Source: Cycas panzhihuaensis (lineage: Eukaryota; Cycadophyta). Taken from it: a DNA stretch of 64,000 nt. A program made the translations under genes and the position numbers. The stretch is taken from positions 83,893,741 to 83,957,740 of the forward strand of contig CM041465.1 in assembly GCA_023213395.1 (NCBI GenBank). Direction: 5' to 3'. Shown here in pieces: positions 1-10,980 of this stretch. The notes beneath the pieces were generated by a model. That model was given only the letters and a program-made list of their open reading frames with translations. It had not been told where the DNA came from and did not search any database. Position 1 is the first letter of the stretch. Each line of letters starts with the position of its first letter.

Positions 1-332
1 GACAGAGAAATTCAAAAAGGACTGAGGAAATTAATCTTTTTAATGTACTATTTTAAATTTTAAAAGTTTGGTACTTACAAGTAGAAACACTTGTGAGTTT
101 TGTGGTGGGAGAGATGTGTGTGGCTATATTAGTTGCAACCCGATTAATATAATTGAATAGTTGTAACTAACTCAAGGTAAATATAAATGTAATAGGAAAC
201 CCTTGGGAGGTATGTTATAGTTGTAGTTATTTTTTGCTAGTGTTATATAAAATATAGTTGTTTGCATTCTCTACCTTAATGTACTTATTCTGATTACCAT
301 GTGTATTATTCTAGGTTATCTCTAGTTGTGAG
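1..332 (+). repeat. Dispersed repeat R1, copy 1, left half
   Basis: This stretch matches the reverse complement of about 27010-27345. Shared landmarks are AAAGGACTGAGGAAA near the start, TAGAAACACTT, ATTAGTTGCAACCC and TATAAATGTAATAGGAAA. It carries two GTTGYAAC motifs about 38 bp apart. It stops at the left end of the gypsy element at 333 and resumes at 7304. In the other copy the same sequence lies just 3' of protein X on the minus strand, so position 1 here is probably the 3' flank of another X copy lying outside the window. No coding potential seen. Confidence 0.75.
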
Positions 333-1488
333 TGATCTAAATTTTGAATGGAAAAGTGAAGACTTAAACCAATTGAAACAAAATCTAGAATAATTTACAA
401 TAATATTACATATAATTAAAGATATGTTGAATTTTCTTATAAAATTCCTTTTGTTTGTGCTCTATTGAGCATGCAAGGGATTGCTACAGTGAGTTGGGAG
501 AATAGAATGGAGTGCTGGGTGCTTCTTGAACTGCCGTTCATTCTTTGGAACCTCTACCTTTGAAGTTTGCAAAGCATTTTTTATTGCCGTTAACCAAAAG
601 TCTTCTTTCTTGGTGAAGAAACCTACTAGCGTCTCTTTCTTCTAGACTGCTGCTACTATGGTCTTCTTCCCTCAGCCACAACTTCAATCTTTTGGGCTTC
701 TTCACGATCCACACAATGGATTTTATAGGTTCTTCTGCTGCTTTTCCATTCTTTTTCCTCTCTATGCAAAAATTCTGTTGTTGGAGTCGTTTCCTCTTTT
801 TGGAAAGTGATTTTTAAACAACTCTCCTTGAATCTTGCTCTGTACTGCATCTAGGGCTGTGATGTCCTCTTTTCTTGTAGAAAATCTCCTCTGAAAATCT
901 ATTGTTCGTACCCAGATCTTCGTCATTTAAAACCCTATAATGTGTTTTACTTATAACAGGTTTTCTGTTTTTCCATTTTCTAATAGATTCTAAAATGGCT
1001 TACAAAATCTTAGTAAAATCCTTTTAATTCAGAGACTTTTCTCTTTAAATGTGTAGAAGACACGTGTGAGAAGTTCCCCCTCGAATTTCGTGTGAAACGG
1101 ATTCCGTTTGCACTGCCAAAATCACTACTTTTTTATTATTTTTCCATTTTTTATTTTCCAGGTAGCAGTTGCCATATCTGCAGTAGTACTTAGGTAGTAG
1201 TGACAGCACCTACGTAGCACTGATAGCACTTGGGTAGTAGTGACAAAGACTGTAGAAAGGATAAAGACTGCAGAGTGATGACAACACTTGGGTAGCAAAG
1301 GATGACACGAGTAGCACCTAGTTGCAATTGTAGAAACACATTTTTAAATATTTTTTAAGCCTTTTTAAGGTATTTTTCTACTAAATGAAGGCCATTAAGC
1401 CTCTTTAAGGCATTTTTCTACTACATAAAGACCAAAAACATGAAAAATAAGATATTTTAAGAGTATTTAAAGATTTAAAAACAGATCA
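333..1488 (-). repeat. 3' LTR of G1
   Basis: 1156-bp direct repeat of 6214-7303. It begins TGATCT and ends AGATCA, giving 6-bp inverted tips. It is 66 bp longer than its partner, mainly because of extra sequence at about 1234-1310 beside a short GTAGYAGTGAYAGCACYTG tandem repeat. Confidence 0.92.
1161..1320. repeat. Minisatellite inside the G1 LTR
   Basis: Imperfect tandem units of about 20 bp (GTAGYAGTGAYAGCACYTG type). The equivalent block in the other LTR is 7033-7134. The two blocks differ in unit number and this one carries additional diverged units, which explains most of the LTR length difference. Confidence 0.6.
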
Positions 1489-1505
1489 GAACTCCCCTTT
1501 TTTAG
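1489..1505 (-). promoter_or_regulatory. Polypurine tract of G1
   Basis: On the minus strand this reads as a run of A then GGGGAGTTC directly before the TGATCT of the 3' LTR, the expected plus-strand DNA primer. With the bases just beyond it forms an inverted repeat, GAACTCC at 1489-1495 and GGAGTTC at about 1505-1511, around the A-rich centre. Confidence 0.75.
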
Positions 1506-1526
1506 GAGTTCATGGCCTCTTGAACT

Positions 1527-2935
1527 TTATAGTTGTAGATGAGGGAATTTGATTTTCCCTATCTCCTTATTGTACCATTTTTCTTTGCTAGGTACTTGTC
1601 CTTTCTCTGTAATTCTGAAGGACTCAATTATGCCTCTTCGAGTCTTGGTCTGCTTCCTTTGAAGAATGTAATCATTTTGCATTGGTTCCTCTTTCTCTAT
1701 TCGCAACTCTTCTGGATTTGGTAAGAGTGGAACTGTGTCTGCATCTTCATCGAACATGGATGGCTCAAACATCTTCAGATTCTCAACATTCACTATGGAA
1801 TATATTTTCATGAATTCTAGAAGTTCAAGCTGGAAAGCATTTTTCCTAATTTTCTTCAAGATTGTAAAAGGACCATATCATAAAGGCTTTAGCTTTTTAC
1901 CTTCACCTTGTAATCTTTTCTTACTGAGGTGCAACCAAACTTAATCTCCTTCCTTAAAGAAATGGCTGGTTCTATATGCATCATGTCACTGTTTGTATCT
2001 CTGTTGAGATTTTTGAAGCTGCTCTTCGACCTGTTGATGGATTTTTCTGATTCTTTCCAAGAATCTTTGTGCCTTTTCGTCTCTTTCTTCCTCCCTTCCA
2101 TTTCTTGCAAAAAATTGAGCAGAAAATTCTAGATCGAAAGGACTTGCATGCAGAAATCCCAAACATATCTCAAATGGTGATTTCTAGGTTGAGCTATGGA
2201 TAGCTCTATTGAATGCAAATTGCAAGTATGAGAGACTTTCATCCCAAGTCTTATGATGCTTGGCATTGTATCCTCATAACAGTTGTACCAATGTCCTATT
2301 GACAACTTCAGTCTGGCCGTCTATTTGAGGATGAAAAGTTGTGTTCATCTTTAGCTTCGTATCCATCATTCCCCAAATTATTTACCAAAAATGACTCAGA
2401 AATCTACTGTCCCGATTAGAAATAATTGAGTTGGGAAGTCCAAAATACTTCCAAACATGTTGAAAAAATAATCTAGCTATGTCTTCTCCTGTATATGTCT
2501 TCCTATAGGGAATCAACATCACCATTTTACTGAACTGATCAACAACTATAAACAAACAATCCATACCATTTTTGGTTTGTGGTAGTCCTCCCAAGAAATC
2601 CATGGAGATACTCTCCCACAGTCGTGATGGAACAGGAAGTGGAATGTACAATCCAAACTTCCTATTGGTCAGCTTTAATATGCTACATAATGTACACCCT
2701 CGTACTGCTGTAGTCACATCTTGCTATATGTTTGGCCAATACATATATCGCTGCAAGTTTAGCAATGTCTTTCCCACTCCAAAGTGTCCTGCAACTTGAG
2801 AGGTGTAAGCTTCTCTTATCCACTTCATTCGGTCTGCATGCTTTGGAATGTAAAGCTTGTCTTGCTTACAAAGAAGTCCATCTTTCAGCTGGAAATCAAC
2901 AACTACTTTTCCTTGCTGTAGTTACTCAAAGATAG
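1527..2935 (-). pseudogene. G1 integrase and C-terminal chromodomain
   Basis: Integrase inserts retroviral cDNA into the host chromosome in the nucleus. Reading down the minus strand, an H2C2-type zinc region (CTLCS near 2690) is followed by the catalytic core with MDFLGGLP (first Asp) and SNRDSRF (second Asp), then a segment resembling FNRAIHSST and SPFEICLGF near 2160-2230. The C-terminal part has FQLELLEFMKIYSIVNVENL and then, at about 1536-1667, a degenerate chromodomain: KTRRG, FRITEKGQVPSKEKW and a final KFPHL. Chromodomains are typical of the chromovirus clade and direct insertion toward marked chromatin. Stops, for example just before the QDVTT segment, break the frame. A pseudogene; the domain assignment is strong and the chromodomain call moderate. 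Confidence 0.85.
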
Positions 2936-2949
2936 GCTTGAATGCCTCA

Positions 2950-4360
2950 TCTTTCAAATACAAATCAACATATTCATCATGGCAGAAAGGTTGAAATTAC
3001 ATAGCTACCAACAAACTAGAAATACCTTACTGTTGAGGAGGTCTAGATAGCAAGTCTGTAATCTTATTCGTCATTCCTTTCTTGTATTTAATCACGATGT
3101 GAAACTACTATAAATAGGACATCCACTCCATGTGCCTGGCCTGCTATAATTTGGACTGGGTCTGTAAGAATTGCAAAGGCTTGTGGTCAGTGTGGATAAC
3201 CACTTCTTTTCCCAACAAATATGGTCTCCAATGCTTCACTGCTTGGTGTAATGCATAGAGCTCCTTATCGTAAGTTGGGTAGTTTATGACAGCTCCATTA
3301 AATGTCTCTGAATGGTATACTATCAGTTTTCCTTCTTGCTTCAATACTGCTCCCATGGCATAGCCTGAAGCATCGATCTCAATTCAAATGGCTTCATGGC
3401 GAGGGTAAAGCTAACACTGGTGCCTCACAAATTTTCTGCTTCAAAAGCCTGAAAGCTTTTTCTTGTTCATTCTCCCAATGAAACTTTGCATTTCCTCCTG
3501 TCAATGCATGAAGAGGTGCTACAATTTGAGAGAATTTAAAAATATTTTTTCTTAAATACTGACATGCACCAATGAAACTTCTTACCTCTATGGCTGTCTA
3601 GGGTGTGGGCTAATTAAGAATGACTTTAATCTTTGCTGGGTTAATCTTCAATTCTCCTCCTCCAACCACGAAACCTAAGAAGATGATAGATTACTTTCTA
3701 AACTCGCACTTCTTTAGATTGAGTTTCAACTACTGCTCTTGGAGAACTTTGAGCACTTGCTTGACATGTTGGAGGTGCTCCTCCCATGTATAGCTAAAAA
3801 TTAGAATATCATCTAGATAAACAATTACAAAGTCATCAATGAAGGGTCTTAATACGTCATTCATCAACCTCATGAAGGTGGCAGGTGCATTGCATAGACC
3901 AAACGGCATGACCAACCATTCGAACAATCCTTGCTTTGATTTGAAGGCTGTCTTCCAAGTATCCTCCTCTCGGATTCGAACCTGATGGTAGCCTGACTTC
4001 AGGTCCATTTTGCTAAAATATCTTATCGACTGCAGCTGGTCTAACAAGTCATCTATCTGTGGTAAGGGATGTCAATTTTTTATGGTGATCTTGTTCAAAG
4101 CCTGGTAGTCAATGCACATTCTCCATCCTCCATCTTTTTTTGGCACCAAAACAATAGGTAATCCACATGGGGAACAACTTGGCTTGATCACTCCTTGTTC
4201 TAAGAGTTCTTGAATTTGCCTCTTAATCTCTTCATTTTCTAAAACTGAGTTTCAGTAAAGACTAAGATTTGGCAAAGGTGAATGAGCAACCAACTGAATT
4301 TCATGTTCAAATTGCCCTTTTAAGGGGCAGCCCTTTTGGCCCTTAGAATACATCATTGTA
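2950..4360 (-). pseudogene. G1 reverse transcriptase and RNase H
   Basis: This copies element RNA into DNA. The RT palm is plain: [41 protein letters not shown], and the catalytic YLDD at 3808-3819 followed by ILIFS. Upstream of it, ITIKN and [13 protein letters not shown] match the conserved fingers segment apart from stops. RNase H follows with GAVLKQEG, the acidic TYDKELYALHQAV and VIHTDHKPLQFLQ, so the visible acidic residues are kept. Several stops lie between blocks. The order RT, RNase H, integrase with YLDD places it in Ty3/gypsy rather than copia. It sits directly upstream of the integrase on the same strand. Confidence 0.9.
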
Positions 4361-4699
4361 CATATTCCTTAGGCCTTCAATCTACTACACTTGCTTCCTA
4401 TCCAGTGCCTGTATTGAGGACTCTACTTGCTCATTTTCTTCCATCTTTGGCTTTATCATCAGTAGCACAAACTTCCTACAAGCATTAATTAATCTTTTCG
4501 CTTGTTGGGAAGATATGAGAGAAATCTTCTTTTGTGGCTTTGATGCATTGATCATATATGATCTCTCATCCTTGATGAATCGAATCTTTCTCAGCCTCTT
4601 GTGATGAACTCCATCTCTATCATAGAGATATGGGCTGCCAAACACAACTTGACAAACATCTAAAGGGACTACTTCACATTCAACTTCATCAATGGATTT

Positions 4700-6082
4700 T
4701 TTAGATATTGCAAATTTAAACTTACATTGGTGAGTAACCTATAACTTTGAATCTTTTTGCAACCATCCAAGAGGATATGGTTTTGGATGTGCATGCATTT
4801 TTAATCCCAGTTTCTTTACCAATGCTTCTGAGATTAAATTCTTTTGGCTTCCTCCATCAAAGATGGTATCAACCATACTTTGCTTCACTTGGATTCTTAC
4901 CATGAAGAGCTCCTCTCTAATCTCTAGATCAACTTGCTGATGGTTATTTTTAGGCTCTGCATTAGCCATGAGCATCAACTTCTCATTGGCTTCTTCAATG
5001 CCACAGACATTTTCATCACCTGTAGAGTTAAGTAAAGTTTTACCTTTAGTTTTAACTTTACCTTTCCCCTTGTTCTTGGGTCATTTCTCTGGGTGTAGGA
5101 ACCAACAATCTTCAATGCTATGACCCGCTCACTTGCAATGAGTACAAGTGCCTTTGATTTAGGTGGCATTGGCTTATTTCATCTTGCCAAAACCCCTAAT
5201 GGGTTGTTGTCCAACTTTACCTAGAAACCTCATTCCTCGGGCAGGTTTGTTACTACCTTCTTGAGGTGCAAACCTTTTCCTCTTAGCATAAGCCTTCTTG
5301 TTCCTCTTTTCTATGGCAAGCGCCTTCTTACTGGCTTCCTCGAGCAATTTAACTTTAAATAGTTGAAGTTCTTGCTGAATATGTTAGTGCAGTCCTCTAA
5401 TATATTTCAGCATCATGTCTTTACCAAGTAAAGAGATGCCCAACACAATAGCTTACTTTTGAAATTATGTTGTGTAGTCTTGGACATTTTGGCCTCTTTC
5501 CTATGGGTAATATTGCCATTTAATCCTCTGTTGCTCTTCATATCCAATAGGATAGAATTGCTTCTTTATGAGGATTTTAAATTATTGCCAAGTAATTTCA
5601 TTTACATTATGGGATTTAAGGTATGCATTCCACCAAACTAATGCATGCTTAGATAATTTTAACCTAGCAAAAGTAATTTTCTACTAGTTTTTATACCCAT
5701 AAATGGAAAAGTATGTTTCTAGTTGGTCCAACCAACCATCTAATTTTTTGGCATCCAACGTTCCATCATAGATGGGCAATTCAAGTTTTGCCTCTACCTT
5801 GAATGGATGTGTTATTACCACTAGATTGTCATCTTCTTCATCTTCTTGTTGGTCTTCTACCAATGCTTCATTTGTTTCCTCTTTCATCGGTTCATCTTCT
5901 TCCTTCTTTACACCTTTAGTTGTTGAAGAAGAGGTTGCAACTAGTTACGCCACAAGTTGGGTTAATCTGTCAAGGTTTTGCTCCATTTTCACGAACCTTT
6001 CCTCCATCCTTTGCTCTAGATCAGCCATCTTCCTTCGCTGTCTCTGTTCTTTCTCAAGAGGTTCGGTTAGAGGTTCACCCAT
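4700..6082 (-). pseudogene. G1 gag and aspartic protease
   Basis: Gag forms the virus-like particle. The start chosen is the ATG at 6082, giving MGEPLTEPLEKEQ, a charged coiled-coil-like N-terminus, an acidic stretch, then ELPIYDG and KLDGWLDQLETYF, the usual plant gypsy gag core. A CCHC zinc knuckle lies at 5105-5146 (CTHC, GHSIEDC) with correct spacing but a stop inside the CX4H interval. The protease follows: MVDTIFDGGSQKNLISEALV, with D-G-G in place of the usual D-S/T-G. At least one further stop, CAA to TAA, lies near 5942. The primer site and 5' LTR are just upstream, which fits a gag at this position. Confidence 0.85.
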
Positions 6083-6195
6083 TAACAAATATTAATATCT
6101 AGTTTTCATAAAAACTTTCACAATGAAAGCAAGAGTTTTTCTTTTTTTCTTTTTCTTTAAGAATCTCTAAGTTCCCAAGGGTTTCAAGAAAACTA

Positions 6196-6207
6196 GCTTT
6201 GATACCA
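6196..6207 (-). promoter_or_regulatory. Primer binding site of G1
   Basis: On the minus strand this reads TGGTATCAAAGC, one mismatch from the initiator-Met tRNA complement TGGTATCAGAGC. It lies 6 bp from the inner edge of the 5' LTR. Confidence 0.85.
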
Positions 6208-6213
6208 AAATAT

Positions 6214-7303
6214 TGATCTAAATTTTGAATGGAAAAGTGAAGACTTAAACCAATTGAAACAAAATCTAGAACAATTTATAATAATATTACATATAATTGA
6301 AGATATGTTGAATTTTCTTACAAAATTCCTTTTGTTTATGCTCTATTGAACATGCAAGGGACTGCTACAATGAGTTGGGAGAATAGAACGGAGTGTTGGG
6401 TGCTTCTTGAGCTACCGTGCATTCTTTGGAACCTCTACCTTTGAAGTTTGTAAAATGTTTTTGGTTGCCGTTAACCAAAAGTCTTCTTTCTTGGTGAAGA
6501 AACCTGCTAGCGTCTCTTTCTTCTAGACTGTTGCTACTACGGTCTTCTTCCCTCAGCTACAACTTCAATATTTCTTGCTCCTTCACGATCCACACAACAG
6601 ATTTTGTGGGTTCTTCTACTACTTTTCCATTCTTTTTCCTCTCTACGCAGAAATTCTGTTGTTGGAGCTGTTCCCTCTTTTTGGAAAGTGATTTTTAAAC
6701 AACTCTCCTTGAATCTTACTCTATACTACATCTAGGGCTATGGCGTTGCAAAAAATCCCCTCTGAAAATCTATTGTTCATACCCAGATCTTCGCCATTTA
6801 AAACCCTATAATGTGTTTTACTTACAACAGGTTTTCTATTTTTTCATTTTCTAATGGATTTCAAAACAACTTATGAAATCTTAGTAAAATCCTTTTAATT
6901 TAAAGATTTTTCTCTTTAAACATTGAGAAGACATGTGTGAGAAGTTCCTCCTCAAATTTCATGCAAAATGGATCCTGTTTGCACCGCCAAAATCGCTACT
7001 ATTTTTATTATTTTTCCATTTTTCACTTTTCAGGTAGCAGTTGTCGCACCTGCAGTAGCACCTGGGTAGTAGTGATAGCACCTGCGTAGCAGTGACAGCA
7101 CTTGCGTAGCAGTGATAGCACCTGAGTGGCACCTAGTTGCAATTGTATAAACACATTTTTTTACATTTTTTAAGCCTTTTTAAGGCATTTTTCTACTAAA
7201 TAAAGGCCATTAAGCCTCTTTAAGGCATTTTTCTACTACATAAAGACCAAAAACATGAAAAATAAGATATTTTAAGAGTATTTAAAGATCCAAAAATAGA
7301 TCA
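6214..7303 (-). repeat. 5' LTR of G1
   Basis: 1090-bp copy of 333-1488 with the same TGATCT and AGATCA ends. The minus-strand promoter would lie here; no single TATA box is convincing. The right flank is GTGAG, matching the left flank of the element. Confidence 0.92.
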
Positions 7304-7410
7304 GTGAGAGAACCAAAATAACCTGTTATAATGTAATGATAATGGTTTTTGACCTCACAACATCATTGTCTCTGAATATTGAATGAATGCTTAGTGCTTA
7401 TGTTGCTCTT
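7304..7410 (+). repeat. Dispersed repeat R1, copy 1, right half
   Basis: Continues the repeat interrupted at 332. The order GTGAGAGAAC, AATGATAATGGTT, CTCACAACATCAT matches the reverse complement of about 26890-27009, where no element intervenes. Confidence 0.75.
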
Positions 7411-7679
7411 GTACCTGCTTATATATGTGTTGATAAGTAGCCACACACAATTAATTGTTAATTGTGAGGTTAAAAAAGTGACCAATTTCAAAAAACCTCA
7501 ATCACATTTACAAGGGGTCAATTTGTATTGGCAATCTCAACTAGTAATAATATTCTTTATCATTTGATGTACTTGCTCTAAATATATGCATGCACATAAA
7601 TATAGCACCAATGTGTTAATATAATTATCTGTATAAATTTAAAAATTAATATACCATTATTTTATTATAATTTCATATG
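7411..7679. other. Unassigned AT-rich stretch
   Basis: Very AT-rich sequence. Similarity to the second R1 copy fades after about 7410 and I see no coding block, PBS or tract. Confidence 0.3.
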
Positions 7680-8499
7680 GCTTTATCTACTTCCTCTATG
7701 CTACTTTCACTCATATTTATCAATTTCATCTAGCCCTTGAATCATGGTCATATTTCACTAACATAACTGGCATGTTCAGATTTCTAGCTCATCAAATTCA
7801 CCTCATAACTTATTCATATATTAGCTCTATCACTAGTATACTAGCTCATTAATCAACTCATATGCTTTCTTCTTAATTGTATAAGTTCTTTTATAACATG
7901 GCTTTGATAGACATACAACTATAGCATTGATCCCCTATTAGAATTTAAGTTTGATAACATGTGATGTAGTGAGTACATATAGTAAAATATATCAAGCATA
8001 TATAATGAATAATTATATCATGAGGAATGTATATATATATATATATATATGAATAAATATGAATATAAAGTAATGAAAGAGATTAAATATACAATAATCA
8101 TTCAGTAAGCATTTACCATATAAGAGACAATAGATTTATATGCAAAACCCAATGTGGAAAAAACCATAGGATAAGGTGGAGTTTAGAGCTTCTCTTAGTT
8201 ATCAGAATAAAGTACTATTAAAACATGGCATGAGCAAAACATAATCTAATAACAATTAATAAAATAAAACCCCATACACAACTTGCACATTGTATAGGAT
8301 CATATATAAGTTTATGAGACTATATTATATAAGTGGAAATAAAGTTGGTACATAATATTAAAATACATTACCCTAATAAGTACATCTCTAAGTCATGACC
8401 TAGTAGTAGATTATTTAATAGTATTTTATAATTGTAAAACTATATTAATCATGTAATAGTATGGTCTCTATCTTGGAGATGTACATACATAATACAACA
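7680..8499 (-). repeat. Copia-type LTR remnant L1 with leader
   Basis: Related to 43300-44118 and, more weakly, 50314-50747. The best shared block is CAATAGATTTATAYATG followed by GTGGGAAAAACCATA (about 8128-8170 here, 43788-43825 there). A decayed PBS-like GCTTTGATA at 7911-7919 and a leader with repeated CTAGCTC words at 7680-7910 parallel the second copy. The outer end is read as ATACAACA at 8499. A (TA)n run sits at 8030-8050. No coding sequence belonging to the element is recognisable. Confidence 0.5.
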
Positions 8500-9280
8500 T
8501 CCTTGTGGAAAGTGGCCACATCCAAATTATATTATCAGAACTATACATATTTATAGCACGTTACACCCCTAAGACTTACACATAGGTCTAGGGCCACATA
8601 TAAGATTATGAGACTATATTATACCTTGAACACCTAACAAAGAATATTAGAGCATAGTTGAAGCCTATATACCTAACAAATAATTTGATAAAATAACCAA
8701 TTTTAAGCTTACCAAGCTAATTGAGAACTTAATAAATCTCTAATGTTGAAGCTAAGAGCCTCCAAGACTTGTTAATTTCTTAGAAAAAACTCATATAGGT
8801 GAACCAGGTATCATAATAAGAAGAGAAGAAATATTGTATAAGGGTGATACCTAAATAACTCAAAATGGTTAAGAAGACCCAAGTTATAAAGAAGTGGACT
8901 AAAAGAATGTGAAGAGTTACTTCAATAGATATCATCTACATAGGTAAAGAAAACTTTCTGAAAAGATATTAGGCTTGTGTAGTCCATGTTAATATGGAAG
9001 GTGCTTATACTCAACTAGTAACCCATCTATTGATTTATCCATCAAGCTATATTAATCTATTAAGCTATATATTATTTTTTTGATTGATATCTTTATAAAT
9101 TTATTAAAATATTTATATCTCAATCAATATATCTATCCATCATGCCAATTATCTGCCTAACTATTAATCAATACATTAATCCAATTTCTTATTTATTTCT
9201 CAATATATCCACCTATACATTTATCTACCCATCTATTTACATATGCACCTATACATATCCCTACCCATCTAAGAAAATAT
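8500..9280. other. Unassigned stretch
   Basis: AT-rich sequence with simple-sequence character around 9080-9260 (repeated ATCTATCTATTTA-like words). No coding block or element end recognised. Confidence 0.3.
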
Positions 9281-9360
9281 GCCTCCCAAGTATAGGACAT
9301 AACAAGAAAGGAAAATAAAGTAGCTGATTCTCTTAGCTGAAGGAGACATATATGCTAGTA
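9281..9360 (+). pseudogene. Gypsy RNase H tail scrap
   Basis: Forward translation gives RKENKVADSLS, a stop, then RRHIY. This is the conserved K-E-N-x-V-A-D-A-L-S-R-R-H signature at the RNase H/integrase junction of plant gypsy polyproteins. It is isolated: the next 470 bp hold at most faint integrase-like words, and a PPR fragment follows. It may belong to an element older than G2. Confidence 0.45.
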
Positions 9361-9837
9361 GATAAGGGTATTTAAAATGTGATCACCAAGTTAGCATAGG
9401 TTGAGAGCTTCAAGGCTTTTAGAGTTATGTAGTGGAACCTTATATAAGTAATAAACAATGTATTAGAGCTACCGAGTTAGGTTCAATAATATTAGGAACT
9501 TGTAAATATATCAAGTTTAAGCGAATACGGATGCAAAGATTTTGATAAAGTATATAGGTTTCTATATGATGGACTGGTTAACTAGAAATGAAGAAGGCAA
9601 ATAAGACAAGATCTTAATTTTATGCAATCACAGAATAGAGAAAGTAACTCAACATTTAGCACTATATTTGTATTACAATTTATCTTTATAATGGGTGTAT
9701 TTCCTAGTAGTTCTTATATGGTTATCACATATTCTAGATCATTTAAATTAATTATTTAACTATAGATAAAGGTTATATACAAGTTTCAAAAGGCTTATGT
9801 ATATATTGTATGCCAATTATTTGATAAAATATCTAAG

Positions 9838-10329
9838 AGAGGTAGGCAAGACCATTCCCACACTATCAAAATTATTTTTGAGGCAAATATATATGTTAGA
9901 AATGCACTTATCAACATGTATTTTAAGTGTTAGAGTGTGATAGGTACACACCAAGTGTTTAGCATGAATATGGTTTCCTATATTAGAATGATAGAATTTT
10001 TTTCACACTATGGGTGTGACAAAGAGGCACTCCAACTCTTTGAAGAAATGTAATGCATGGGTGTAAATCCCAACTAAATCACCTTTCTTTGTGTTCTCTA
10101 TATATTTATCCATGCATGCCTAGTCAAGGAAGGCCATCACTACTTTGATTCAATGAGTCATAAACATAACATTATGCTAAGCATTGGCATTATTCCTACA
10201 TGATTGACCTTCTTAGCCATGTTGAACATCTAGATGAGGTAGAGTATTTTAATGAAAAAGTATTAATTAAACCCAATACTTCTATGTGGAAGACTTTGCT
10301 TAGTGCATGGAAACATAGAGGCTATATGT
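9838..10329 (+). pseudogene. PPR (PLS-type) protein pseudogene fragment
   Basis: Pentatricopeptide repeat proteins bind organellar RNA, for example for editing. One forward frame from about 9845 reads ANIYVRNALINMYFKC, HQVFSMNMVSYIRMIEFF, KEALQLFEEM, CMGVNPN, ITFLCVL and HACLVKEGHHYFDSMS. These match the successive helices of plant PLS repeats (NALVDMYAKCG, ARxVFDxM, EALxLFxxM, GVKPNxITFVxVLxAC, GLVxEGxxYF). A one-base shift near 10190 continues with YMIDLLSHVEHLDEVEYF and KPNTSMWKTLLSAW, the conserved last repeats before the E domain. In-frame stops at the Gln of MQCMG and NQITF show decay. It ends abruptly at 10329, where reverse transcriptase begins. About 160 codons, partial at both ends. 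Confidence 0.85.
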
Positions 10330-10331
10330 TG

Positions 10332-10611
10332 ATTCCAAGGAATTGAATAAGATAATAATCAAGAACCATTATCATCTACCAAGGATAAATAATCCTTTAG
10401 ATTAAATACAAGGAGTCAATTTCCTCTCTAGGACAGACCTCAAATCTAGCTACCATCAAGTAAGAGTCAAGGAGGAGGATGTATGGAAAACTACCTTTAA
10501 GATAAGGCAAGGCTTGTTCTTGTAGTTAGTAATACCATTTGGATTAACTAATATATCTACTACACCCATCAGAGACATGAATTATATCTTGAGACCATTC
10601 TTAGATAGGTA
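10332..10611 (+). pseudogene. G2 reverse transcriptase, first segment
   Basis: Forward frame: DSKELNKIIIKNHYHLPRIN, then NPLD, stop, IQGVNFLSRTDLKSSYHQVR, VWKTTFKIRQGLF and NYILRPFLDRY. This is the gypsy RT fingers/palm up to just before the catalytic box. It starts without any gag or protease upstream and abuts a PPR pseudogene. It is broken at 10612 by element B, and the catalytic part resumes at about 13199. CAA-to-TAA changes account for the visible stop in NPLDQIQG. Confidence 0.85.
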
Positions 10612-10980
10612 TGTTATTATATTTCAATCATAAAAAAAAGCTAATAAAATTAGTTTTCAAGAAGATAAATAAAGGATTATTTAATATATATTTATTATGA
10701 AATCAGTATTTTTAGGAGAGATTATTAGTAGATGATTTTAGAGAGACCAAAGAAGGTTATAAATAAATGAGCCTTATTCATTTGAAAACGTCTTGGAGAA
10801 TTGAATAGTTGTTGGACTAATGGCCTCATGCCATTAGGGCATGTTGTGCTAAATTAGAGGACAGCCCTCACGTCAAAGAGGGCATTACTATTGTTGGATA
10901 TCTATTAGGTTATTATGTTACTATTGCACTTCATGATATTATGTTGTGGATGACTTTATGATGTTATGACAAAAATTTGT
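10612..10980 (+). repeat. Element B 5' LTR, part before the solo LTR
   Basis: Aligns with about 12686-13066. Shared words include AGCCTTATTCATTT, TTGAATAGTTGTTGGA, TAATGGCCTCATGC and AAATTAGAGGACA. It resumes at about 11561 (TTATGATATAAT) after the inserted solo LTR. Confidence 0.75.

Larger units (their letters stand above)
333..7303 (-). mobile_element. Complete Ty3/gypsy chromovirus G1
   Basis: A full-length LTR retrotransposon of 6971 bp read on the minus strand. LTRs lie at 333-1488 and 6214-7303, with TGATCT and AGATCA ends. It has a Met-tRNA primer site at 6196-6207, a polypurine tract at 1489-1505, and a perfect 5-bp target duplication GTGAG at 328-332 and 7304-7308. Domain order is gag, protease, RT, RNase H, integrase, chromodomain, which is the Ty3/gypsy order. 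By eye the LTRs differ at roughly 6-8 percent of sites over their first 270 bp, mostly transitions, so the insertion is old. Stops in every domain make it non-autonomous now. Confidence 0.93.

Noticed and set aside
1539-2132. Forward open frames of 61-69 codons
   Set aside because: Antisense to the G1 integrase and chromodomain.
9360-9837. Possible gypsy integrase N-terminus between the RNase H scrap and the PPR fragment
   Set aside because: Only weak spacing similarity without zinc residues.
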